Source: Adiantum capillus-veneris
Lineage: Eukaryota > Streptophyta > Polypodiopsida > Polypodiales > Pteridaceae
Assembly: GCA_014529385.2 (NCBI GenBank)
Contig: CM043944.1
Span: 176,567,740 to 176,631,739 of the forward strand
DNA length: 64,000 nucleotides
Direction: 5' to 3'
Part shown: positions 55,265 through 64,000 of the stretch, piece after piece
Position numbering within the stretch: the stretch's first letter is position 1
Layout of the letters: every line of letters begins with the position of its first letter
Translations under genes and position numbers: made by a program
The notes under the pieces: generated by a model
What the model was told of the DNA's origin: nothing
The model's database searches: none
The model's input: the letters and a program-made list of their open reading frames with translations, nothing else

Positions 55265-57510
55265 ATGATGATATTTGTAGACCATCGTAGAATTAGACCT
55301 TCTCAGGTGCAAACATGGGTAAACAAGAAATACATGGGAAACAGAGATCCTAGGGATCATGTAGCAGCCTTTGTGCGTGTAATTAGAGCTGAAGAATTGT
55401 TGGACTTCCCTACTCAATTTTCAGGGTTTGGACTTACCCTAGAAGAGGATGTCGCTACTTGGTTTGACTATGTGGAGCGCATAGACTTTGAGTCTATGGA
55501 GGAGGTGTTTGAAGAGTTTATTGAGGAATTCTCACAAAGGGGGATAGCTCATAATAGAGTCTCACAAATCCATAAATTCAAACAGAAAGAAATGGAATCT
55601 GTGCGCAAGGTAGTCCTACGACTAAAAAGATATGTGAAGTTCTGCCCTGTGGAAGAACTGCCAACTCAGTCCAGACTTATGCTTATATTTATTCAAGTAC
55701 AAAGGACCACAAATCTCCAGAAGGACTTACATATGAAGAGGAGCACAATGTTACATGAGTTAACTAAGGAGGCTCTTTACCTTGTAGACAATTGTGTGGT
55801 CTACAAGGAGGGTGAATTCAAGGATCTTGCTGACGATTCATCCTCACAACAAAGTGGAAGTAAGTCCGCTAAGACAGCACCAAAAGGAGAAGTAGCTGTA
55901 AGCCAGGAGCATCTTGTGGAGGAAGTGCTAAAAAATATTAATATGTATGCCAAGCCTCACGCTAAAAAGCCAAAGTGGTGTGCTATTGAACAAAAATGGA
56001 CAAACAATGTGATGGAGGAATGTTATTATACAAGGGATATTTGAGAGAGAGACCATATGCTCCCCAAGTTCAGGTAGCATCTCCTCAACTTCCACCAATG
56101 CTTAGGTATCAAGCAGGAAACCTACCAGGACCTGTAGGTGTAGAAAGACAACAACCAGTATTGGGGCAACAACCACCCCTACCAGGATTGCAACGAGTCG
56201 CCATAAGATACACACCAATGATAAACAAACCAGAAGAGAAGGATTTGGTACCTATTCATGCATATTACGAAGATTCCAATGGATATGCCACAAATCTTGT
56301 CTATTATCCATTAGAAGAACGCACAACGCCAGAACCTTGGAGCATGATTGGAAGTACAGGGCCACCAACAGCTGCACAGACAGTAGGAGAAGGAAGATAT
56401 AGCTTGGATGAACGAACATTGTTGTTCATAGCCAACGGAGGCATGAGTGGGCAGAGGCATGCATACCAACAAAGAGGAGCTCAAGGAGCACCTCAACAGC
56501 CTAAGGGACTCTCCTACAAGTGTGGTGGAGACCATTGGCTAAGAGACTGTCCTCATGATGAAATCATTAGAGTCAACGCGTATTGCACCGAGTGTGGAAT
56601 TATTCACTTGATTCATGATTTCCCTAAGAACCTGAGAAAAGGAGAAAAAACTACTTTGAACATGCTGGAAGAAGTGCCTTCCAGTGGAGGGTCAGAAAAT
56701 GAGACAATAATACCTATTCAGGCAGTGACACAAGCCCAAGCTCAGAGAATGACAAACGAACCCATAATTGAAGAGCCAAAGATCGATGCCCCAAGTGCAC
56801 AAATGAAAAATCAGAGAAGCACTTGGAAAGCTAGAAAGGCACGTATGAAAGCCAGGACAGAACGAGAGAAAACGGCTCTATTCGAGGAGTTAAAACACAC
56901 AAAGGATAGATTAGAGCGGTTAGAGGATGTAACTAGTTTAAGCTCACACACTGCGGCAACAATAGGGCCCAAGGAAATAGTAGAACCCAAAAGTGCAGGA
57001 TCAAGAGGATCAGTGCTGGTAGAAAAAGTAAATGAGCAGTTAGACGCACTTTTAAAAGCATACGAAGCCAGACTCAAAAACAACCAAATCCAAGAGCAAA
57101 GATGGATGACTTATCCATATGCAAAAATAAAAAAACAGAGGTTGGAAATGTGTCGAAAGATGATTGAAACAGCCCAATCCTTGATAGAAAACACGCTTGG
57201 CAAACTTGCAAGTTGGCACAAGGTACCAGCTCCAACCCCTATCAAACCAACTCTAGAGAAACAAGTAGACATGAAGGAGAGACTCATGACTGCCTCTGAG
57301 TCTAGGAGAGAACCTATCATAGTGCCAAATACGATAGATGAGACAATTGATGGTTTCCAGCTTAAAACATTGGTAGAAATGGATAAAGATTGTAACAGTT
57401 TAGATGACCTGTGGAAGCAAATCCGGGAAGCAAATGAAGCTAACAGGGTGAGCCGCCAAATAAATAGCACGAGAAAGGAGGAAAATGATATCTTACATCC
57501 CATTGAATAA
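55265..57510 (+). pseudogene. Element C gag
   Basis: The capsid frame (55265-56044) has NRDPRDHVAAFVRVIRAEEL, LTLEEDVATWFDYVE, a FIEEFSQRGIAHNRVSQI block and KWCAIEQKWTNNVMEECYY. The frame then shifts at about 56030 into 55996-57510. This second frame has a Pro/Gln-rich linker and two knuckles: SYKCGGDHWLRDCPH (first Cys changed to Ser) and YCTECGIIHLIHDFPKN (last Cys changed to Phe). It ends in a long helical, charged C-terminal part (residues about 270-500, RARKAR-type and E/K-rich). The protein forms virus-like particles. The frameshift and two altered knuckles indicate decay, unless the shift is programmed. Confidence 0.75.
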
Positions 57511-57542
57511 TTTGAGGCAAGATCACAAATGAACTTTGATAT

Positions 57543-58400
57543 ATGCATCCACAAGCGAGAGACCTGGGTTCAATTAGTTCGAAGCGCAGCCAACCAGACT
57601 CACTAAAAACTCTACCCTCCTACCTAGGGGAGTATGAAGCTAAGTCTGAGGTGAGAGCAATTCCATCTCAAAGACTTTCTTCCAACAGAATGATGGATTC
57701 ACAAGGGTTGATTGAGTTATTGTCCACCCATGTGGCATGCACAATCACGTTAGCCAAACTCCTGAGGTTACGACCAAACATGTGGACCACCGTAGGCAAA
57801 TGCTTAGAAAAATTTGGAGTAAAAGACCCTACCTCGAAGCTTCAAGAAGGGATCAGATAATTGGACAAGTCTCAACTAAACACCAGGCCAGTACCTTTAA
57901 ACAAGGTGGGAGAATATTGCGAGGGAGAAGACGGAAATACCACACTACCAGTAGAATTCCAAGGAGTAGTTTCCAAAGCAAATTTTGACAGTGGAGCGGG
58001 AGTCGCTATCGCCACCAAAGAAATCTGGAAAAAATGGGGAAAACCGGCTTTGAGAGCTACCAGAATGAAATTGTAACTGCCAGATGGGTTCATGGAAAAG
58101 TCTCTAGGACTTTTAGAAAAAGTAATTGTCACCTCTTGTAGAATCGAGTATGAGCATACATTTGCAATAGTTGATTTCGACAAAAAGAACAATTACGAGA
58201 TCATCTTGAGAAGACCATCCATGAGACAATTAAAGATGGTCCAGGATTGTGGTTACAACCACATATACCTCAGACATGGGGAGACTACAACCAAACTATA
58301 CCTAAAAGACCATAGTTACAAGGATGTGAACCAGACACCAGTGGAAGAGTTTGATTCAGCTACATTGGCAAGGTCCGAACTCCCAGCATGGTTAGGGTAG
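57543..58400 (+). pseudogene. Element C protease (first retropepsin)
   Basis: After the gag end, one frame with TAA at 57858 and a stop near 58076 encodes VSKANFDSGAGVAIATKEIW, which holds the DSGA active site. The C-terminal part follows in 58092-58400: CRIEYEHTFAIVDFDKKNNY, EIILRRPSMRQLKMVQD and LYLKDHSY. The D-I-I-L-G motif reads EIILRR, so the Gly is lost. This is the usual place for protease, between gag and RT. The protease cuts the polyprotein. Confidence 0.75.
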
Positions 58401-58415
58401 AAAAAAGAGCTATGG

Positions 58416-59326
58416 GTGTGCGGAGCTTCACATTGTGGGAGTTTAAAAAGAGAGGAATGCATCTTAGAAAGAGCTATTGAGGACAAGGATTACATTCTGG
58501 AACCTTTTCCCGAAGATGCCTTAGAACCTTTGGAATGGGAACACATACTAGCAACATTGGATGTCTGTACCATTACAGATAGCCCAACGACAATATTTTG
58601 TGATAAGGATGGCTATGATGTGCTACCCTATTACATGGTAAGCCTTATACCAACAGGAGATGAGAATGTAGACTCATTAAAACAAGAAGAGTTTTATGAC
58701 TCCTCTGAGCATCTGGAGTTAAATAACGATGCAGATAACGAGTGTTCAGACAGCTCAAGCGAGCGTGGGGAGACAACCATGAATATCAAGTTTTATGACT
58801 TTGCAAATCAACACTGTAGACGCTAGGAACGCTATAGAAAAAAAAGAGCAGAAAACAAAATTAGAGAGAACCTGATGCCCAGGATAAAAGATAAAACTCA
58901 CTATCTAATGCTTGTCAAGGCAGAGGATTATGTGAAAAACCAAATATCAGGAAGATTCTCAAGAGTTTGAAGGGAAAGGACACATGAGAAAATAAAACAA
59001 GCACGGAAGACTAAAACAGAAACAAAATCAAGAAAATCTCAATAATCAAAACAAGAAAAGATAAAAGATCCAGAATGGACCAAAATGAGCGTAAAAAGAA
59101 ATACCAAGAACTAAAATGGTCGTTACGAGAGGTATGGACTACTGAGGGAGAAAGTGATGGTACGGAGGAGTCAGAAAAAGAAAACATGAATGTACCATTC
59201 CACTATCAAAAATTCACCATCCAGGATAGAAAAATCAGAATGACACCACCGAATAAGAGAAAATGCAAAACAGATAGACCTCGCTACGCCAGGCGAAGAG
59301 CCTCGGCCTGTCTATATAGCAACTGA
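58416..59326 (+). pseudogene. Element C linker between protease and RT
   Basis: The frame 58416-58826 is acidic with EPFPEDALEPLEWEHI and ends in a stop. 59075-59326 is basic and rich in K/R. The part 58830-59070 has stops in all frames. No domain is recognised; it is polyprotein linker by position. Confidence 0.45.
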
Positions 59327-60550
59327 TTTAGAGCCTGAAGAAGAAGAACTGCTAACACAACTTCTCAAAAAGTATAAAGATGTGTTTGAATGGTCCTACA
59401 AAGACCTCAAAGGAGTTGATCCATCGATATGCCAACATACAATTCCTTTGAAATCAGATGCCAAACAAAGCAAATAGCATCCTTACACATATAATGACAC
59501 ATTCGCTAAACAAATCAAAGAGGAGATTGACAAGCTGATGGATGTTGAATTCATCTATGAAATCGAGCATACAGATTGGGTGTCACCCATTGTGGTTGTC
59601 CCCAAAAAGAACGAAAAGTTGTGTGTGTGTGTGTGTGTGTGAACCTCAAAAAAGTGAATGCAGCCACAATAAGGGATAAGTATCCCTTGCCGATGACAAA
59701 ACATGTGCTTGAAAGGGTGGCTAGAAAACGGGCTTATTCTTTTTTAGATGGGTTTTTGGGGTATAACCAATTGGCAATTGCAATAGAGGATCAACACAAT
59801 ACATTATTTTCCACAGAGTGGGGAATATATGCGTATAGAGTTATGCCTTTTGGCCTAACCAATGCCCCAGCTACCTTCCAAAGGTTAATGACTCATGTGT
59901 TCAAAGAATACCTGAGAATATTCTTAGAAATATATATGGATGATCTCTGTGTCCACTCTCTTATATGAGAAGAACATATTGACCATTTACAAAAGGTATT
60001 TGAGAAGTGCAGAACATATCGAATTTGTCTCAACCCGAAACAGTACATTTTTATGGTTATGCAGGGCCGCATTTTAGGACATATTGTCTCAAGAAATGGC
60101 ATAATCACTGACCTAGACAAAATTAGAGTCATAGTAGACTTGCCCAGGCCTACTAATGCCAAACAAGTACAATCCTTCATGGGACACTCCGGATATTATC
60201 AAAGATTCATATATATGTATGCAGTCATTGCACAACCTCTGTATCGCTTGTTAGTCAGTTTCGACGAGACTGAGGAGTGTGAAACTTCATTCCAAAAGCT
60301 AAAGGAAAACCTTGTATCAGCACATGTACTTAAAGCATCAGATTGGGAAAAGATATTCCATGTTCACATTGATGTATCTGCATATGCAATTGGGAGTATT
60401 CTGGCTCAATTTGGAGACAGAACAATGGATTTCCCAGTTTGTTATGCGAGCCAATAGCTAAATAGTGCAGAAAAGAACTACACCACCACTGAAAGAGAGG
60501 GACTAGGAATGATTTATGCTGTAAAGAAATTTTGGCATTACTTGCTTGCA
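59327..60550 (+). pseudogene. Element C reverse transcriptase and start of RNase H
   Basis: The frames give LLKKYKDVFEWSYKDLKGVD, IKEEIDKLMDVEFIYEIE, and VSPIVVVPKKNEKL. A (TG)n tract shifts the frame here, and RT continues with NLKKVNAATIRDKYPLP, VMPFGLTNAPATFQRLMTHV and the active site IYMDDLCVHS, which keeps both Asp. A stop at 59966 follows, then GRILGHIVSRNG, YYQRFIYMYA and the RNase H start WEKIFHVHIDVSAYAIGS, a stop after YASQ (60458), and NYTTTEREGLGMIYAVKKFW. Family Ty3/gypsy is certain. The decay is four breaks in about 1.1 kb. Confidence 0.85.
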
Positions 60551-62350
60551 AACAAATATGTGTTCTTCACAGATCATCAAGCTCTTCTGTATCTAGTAAA
60601 TAAACCATGCAATACTGGGAGAATTGTACGTTGGTTTATTATATCTCTAGAGTTTGACTTCACAATGGTAGTAAAAGAGGGTAAAACTCATCTACGGGCG
60701 GATCATCTTTCAAGGCTACAAAACGGGGAAGCTCCTGAAGGAGTAGACGATGGCATACCTGATGCTTATCTTTTCAATATTGAAATGATACCCAAATGGT
60801 CTCAGGAAATTGTTAGCATTCTTTTCTTTGGAGGTAGATTTGATAACAAGGAATACAAATCCAAACAACAAACAAAAAACTTTAAGTTGATTGCAGGACA
60901 ACCGTACCATCTAGGCTCGAACCAAATTCTACGATTATGTATAAATCCAGAGGAACTCGAGTGTTATCTTGAAGAAGCACACATCCAGGATTGTGCATTT
61001 CATTGTTCAACAATGAAAACACACCAAAGATTGAAACACTTAGGAGTTTATTGGCCAACTATGTATGCTGACACACATGCTTATGTTAACAATTGTACTA
61101 TATGTAGTGCCAAACAACCGGTGGATCACGCGACATTGTTTCAGGTAAGCATTGCACTTGCATGGAGTCAATATATCATTGATTTCTTAACAACAAGGAC
61201 ATTTCTTGAAAACATAACAAAAGCGCAAAAAAGGGCTATAGAGTTGGAGGCTCGAGACTTTAATTTAATTGGCAATCAACTCTACAAGAGAAGAAAGGAT
61301 AATCAACTTAGAATGTGTGCAAGTGAAAGTGAATATCTGTTGATTTTAGAACACGCACATGGAGAAATAAGTGGAGACCATTATTCAGGCGATAAGACGG
61401 CAAAAATTGTCTTAACCACAGGAATCTGGTGGCCTACATTGCACATGGATGCCGAGGAGTTTGTAAAGCGTTGTGACGCATGTCAGCGCACTAAGGTGCT
61501 GATAAAAAGAGATGAGATGTCACTACGGCCAATGATGGGAGCACGGACATTTGCAAAATGGGACATTGATTTTGTGGGGCCTATTTCACCCCCTACATAT
61601 TACACCCATACCCAATATATCATTGTGGCTACGGACTATCTCATAAAATGGACGGAAGCCAAAGCAACACAAAAAGCAGGCGCAAGAATCACTGCGCAAT
61701 TTTTGTATGAGAATGTCTTTGTACGATACGGATTACCAATAGAAATTGTCAGTGATCAAGGAACACATTTTCTTAATGAAGTCATTGAATATCTGCTAGA
61801 GGAATTCATGGTCATACATAGAAAATCTGCTCCATATCATCCACAGGAAAATGGACAAGCTGAGGCCACAAATAAAACACTATGCACTGTTTTGACTAAA
61901 ATTGTATCAGAGTCAAGGACAGACTGGGATCAACAACTACACTCAACACTATGGGCATACAGGGTAGCTTACAAAACATCAATCGCAACAACACCGTACA
62001 GCATGGTGTTTGGTCTAAACGCTATATTACCCATAGAATTTTTAGTTCCAACTCTACGAGTAGCGAAACGCTTAGAATGGACAGGGCATGAGCTCTCTTC
62101 AAGAATAGATGAACTTCGACTGAGAGCTGTAGCTTCGATCTATGCTAAAAAGAGAAGACAAAAAGAGTTTTTTGACAAGCATGTGCGTACAAAAGAGTTC
62201 AAAACAGGTGATTATGTACTTGTTTATACTTTGAAGCAACATGCCAAAAAACTTAAAAATCGAGGGATGGGACCCTTTGTGATTAGTGACTTATCACAAA
62301 GTGGAGCTGTCAAACTTGCTACATTGGCAAGAGAAGAAATGCCCAATTGA
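60509..62350 (+). CDS. Element C RNase H end and integrase with two HHCC modules
   Basis: The longest open frame in the window (613 codons). It starts in RNase H (FTDHQALLYLVNK, ADHLSRL). A first HHCC module follows: H158, H165, C196, C199. Residues 210-280 link it to a second HHCC module with identical spacing: H284, H291, C322, C325. The catalytic core then gives D354 (WDIDFVGP), D416 (VSDQGTHF) and E452 (GQAEATNK), a DD35E arrangement, and the C-terminal part ends with VLVYTLKQHAKKLKNRG and GPFVISDL. The frame ends at a TGA (62348) where related elements, as I recall, have Trp; the same phase stays coding-like beyond, so the ancestral polyprotein probably ran on. One HHCC module is the usual number. 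Confidence 0.85.
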   Translation: MIYAVKKFWHYLLANKYVFFTDHQALLYLVNKPCNTGRIVRWFIISLEFDFTMVVKEGKTHLRADHLSRLQNGEAPEGVDDGIPDAYLFNIEMIPKWSQEIVSILFFGGRFDNKEYKSKQQTKNFKLIAGQPYHLGSNQILRLCINPEELECYLEEAHIQDCAFHCSTMKTHQRLKHLGVYWPTMYADTHAYVNNCTICSAKQPVDHATLFQVSIALAWSQYIIDFLTTRTFLENITKAQKRAIELEARDFNLIGNQLYKRRKDNQLRMCASESEYLLILEHAHGEISGDHYSGDKTAKIVLTTGIWWPTLHMDAEEFVKRCDACQRTKVLIKRDEMSLRPMMGARTFAKWDIDFVGPISPPTYYTHTQYIIVATDYLIKWTEAKATQKAGARITAQFLYENVFVRYGLPIEIVSDQGTHFLNEVIEYLLEEFMVIHRKSAPYHPQENGQAEATNKTLCTVLTKIVSESRTDWDQQLHSTLWAYRVAYKTSIATTPYSMVFGLNAILPIEFLVPTLRVAKRLEWTGHELSSRIDELRLRAVASIYAKKRRQKEFFDKHVRTKEFKTGDYVLVYTLKQHAKKLKNRGMGPFVISDLSQSGAVKLATLAREEMPN

Positions 62351-63208
62351 ATTAGTGGGTGTCGGTTAAAAAAGTATCATTTACCACTAACACAGGATAT
62401 GCTTCAACAAATCCATCAAGAAAAACAACGGATGAAGGAGAAACAGAGGGTACGAGAAGAAGCACAAGCAGAAGCAAAAGAATGCATTGCAAAAAGAAGG
62501 CTTCTATGACAACAAAAACAAAGTAGATCACTGTTGCGAATAAATGCTATTCGATTATCGAATTTTGGTGAAGACACAGTGGAACCAATAATTGTAGTCA
62601 AAGTGGGTAGCAATCAAGTTGAATCGACGGCATTGCTTGATTCTGGAGCTCAAGCAAATCTGATCTCTTACAAATTATATAAACAGCTCAAGCCCAAAGA
62701 TCAACTACATCCTACTCCACAAGTGCTGGAAAGTAGTACATCACATTCGCTAGGAACATTGGACTGGACAATATTGCATGTACAAATACATCAATATGTT
62801 TACCCCCATAAGTTTTATGTGGTTGAGGATGCGAGCACACTACACTCCATGTTGTTGGGACAACCTTGGATGAAAGAGTATAATGTGCAGATAAATTGGA
62901 ATTCGGATACAGTCAAAATTCAACATGCACAAGACCAACAGGTGGTAGCCTTTGCTCAGCAAACCCGGAAGAACCAGATGACAGCACCACAATCACTAAA
63001 AAAAGAACAAAAAGGATGGGTTCCAATAAAGCACAACAAGATACCCATGGAGAACAACCAGCGAACTGCCAACCATGTTCACTACAAAAATAAGACAACA
63101 CAGACAATAGTGAATAGATCAAGGTTAGCAACACGTAAAAAACAAGTATGGGTACGGAAGGATAGAGGTGACATGGCATACAAACCACAATACAACAGCA
63201 GAAGTTAA
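62351..63208 (+). pseudogene. Element C post-integrase linker and second retropepsin
   Basis: In the same phase as integrase, after TGA at 62348-62350, the reading gives a charged, Q/E/K-rich coil up to another stop near 62507. Then from 62534 a 224-codon frame follows with ALLDSGAQANLISYKLYKQL (active site D36-S-G-A), HKFYVVEDA and MLLGQPWMKEYNVQINW, a complete retropepsin by motif order. A tail with KGWVPIKHNK and KQVWVRKD follows to the stop at 63208. A protease after the integrase is not the normal place in Ty3/gypsy elements, which have it before RT; this element has one there too (57.9-58.4 kb). Here the D-S-G-A and LLG-x-P motifs are better kept than in the first. Confidence 0.65.
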
Positions 63209-64000
63209 CAGAAGAACATAGTTAAACCAACAACCACGGGAATAAAAAAGATATTGATCCCAAAGAAAATGCTCAGTAACCACTTAAATGCGACTCACAT
63301 TTAGATCCCAAAACCAAAGCAACAGGAACTACCTTCAGTACAAGCAACACCAGCAGCCAGACACTCACTACATATGAAACCAGCAAACCGATCTATGTGG
63401 GTGTCGATCAGTAGAACAACAATAACGACCACGGACGAGGCAATAAACCTACAAAAGCCTCCAAAACAAATCTACAAATGGCAAGCAAAAGAGAAAAAGA
63501 CTATGGCCAATTCAGCCATGACAATTCTCTCCACGGAGACAACCACGGCCATATCGACAATAGCAGCAAACCAAGCAACTTTTGCAAAAAAGACGATCAA
63601 ACAAAGAGTTGTAGAGTTACAACTTTTACTTGCAAAGAAAATCCGACAACCAAATCAACAATAGATAGGAAACCTCAACGTCAAATGCCAATAAGCATCT
63701 TGCTTATTCTCTCCTCTCGCACAGCATTGATTTTTTCATGCATTGACTGAGTATGCATCAAATAGGGCCACCTTACAAGGCCGCGCATTAGCACAATTTT
63801 TAACCCATGCACTGCACATACCCCGAGGCGATACCTTGTCGTCCGGGAGGACTCCGACTACGAGGGGGAGGCATTCTCAATGCAGACCCAATGAAGGTGA
63901 AAAGAGCAAAAAAAGGACATGTTTTTTGATTATTTAGAAGGGTTTTCGTTTTATTGTGAAATTTTCTGGACTAACCTAAGTACGTATGCCCTTATACAAC
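63209..64000 (+). other. Element C 3' region, broken continuation of post-integrase frame
   Basis: The same phase continues after stops with IKKILIPKKM, RSMWVSISRT and KQIYKWQAKEKK, the Trp/K motif again, to a stop at about 63664. Beyond that no gene is seen. A purine tract GAGGGGGAGG near 63862-63871 could be polypurine tract-like, but no LTR start follows in the window. Confidence 0.4.

Larger units (their letters stand above)
45811..64000 (+). mobile_element. Element C: very large Tat/Ogre-like Ty3/gypsy retrotransposon, 3' end outside window
   Basis: The order is LTR (45811-47036), primer site (47039), a leader of about 3 kb, pre-gag ORFs (50.0-53.9 kb), gag (55.2-57.5), protease (57.9-58.4), RT and RNase H (59.3-60.6), integrase (60.8-62.35), and a further retropepsin-containing frame (62.5-63.7). 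The size of more than 18 kb and extra upstream coding are features of Ogre-like elements; I see no archaeal RNase H. Many stops, frameshifts and a microsatellite shift mark it as inactive. It is inserted in copia element E. Confidence 0.85.

Noticed and set aside
1-64000. CRISPR arrays, bacterial operons, tRNA or rRNA genes
   Set aside because: No regular spacer-repeat pattern, ribosome-binding sites or cloverleaf/rRNA sequence was seen; gene structure is plant-like with introns.

Overview
The window looks like a repeat-rich stretch of a large land-plant genome. It holds spliced genes, CT-rich leaders, CACTA (En/Spm) DNA transposons, Ty3/gypsy LTR elements including a very large Tat/Ogre-like one, and a Ty1/copia LTR. 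I saw no rRNA, tRNA, CRISPR array or bacterial-style operon. The species cannot be fixed; a non-seed plant or gymnosperm would fit, but this is a guess from element style.

Region 1 (1-15.4 kb) is the most unusual part. A CACTA transposase gene is split: its conserved zinc-finger part lies at 1-189 and the gene resumes at 10221. Between them sits a segment of about 10.03 kb (190-10220) bounded by imperfect terminal inverted repeats that begin ATTAGGA(A/G)AAATATGAACC. It carries four gene units in two convergent pairs. Two on the + strand have no recognised family (968-2308 and 2557-4134). Two on the - strand are a 298-residue histone H3-like protein with a tail of about 208 residues (5642-6538) and a four-exon gene resembling an RNase H-fold (DDE) transposase family (6810-9652). 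A nested palindrome array (4262-5545) lies where the two pairs meet. I read this as a large TIR transposon carrying a histone H3 derivative, nested inside a CACTA element. The CACTA element continues with the rest of its transposase (10221-12040), two tandem foldback repeats, a second CACTA gene (13921-14526), subterminal repeats and a 3' terminus near 15387.

Region 2 (15.4-40.6 kb) holds a decayed second CACTA transposase on the - strand (16250-17910), a field of irregular CCCTAAGCG-type repeats (19.5-21.5 kb), and a Ty3/gypsy element D on the - strand (21517-22081 and 32223-35101 onward). D is interrupted by a complete Tat-like LTR element A on the - strand (22082-32222). To the right lie two tandem duplications and a broken MYB/SANT-like gene (39.9-40.58 kb).

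Region 3 (40.6-64 kb) is a chain of nested retrotransposons. Element B (same family as A, + strand) starts at 40584 and is cut at 44827 by a copia element E (- strand, 3' LTR plus the end of pol). E is cut at 45810 by element C, a + strand Tat/Ogre-like element that fills the rest of the window (over 18 kb, 3' LTR not reached). C has a tRNA-Asp-type primer site, a leader of about 3 kb, pre-gag ORFs with repeated motifs, gag, protease, RT/RNase H, an integrase with two HHCC modules, and a second retropepsin after the integrase. Most retroelement frames carry stops or frameshifts, so they are old copies.
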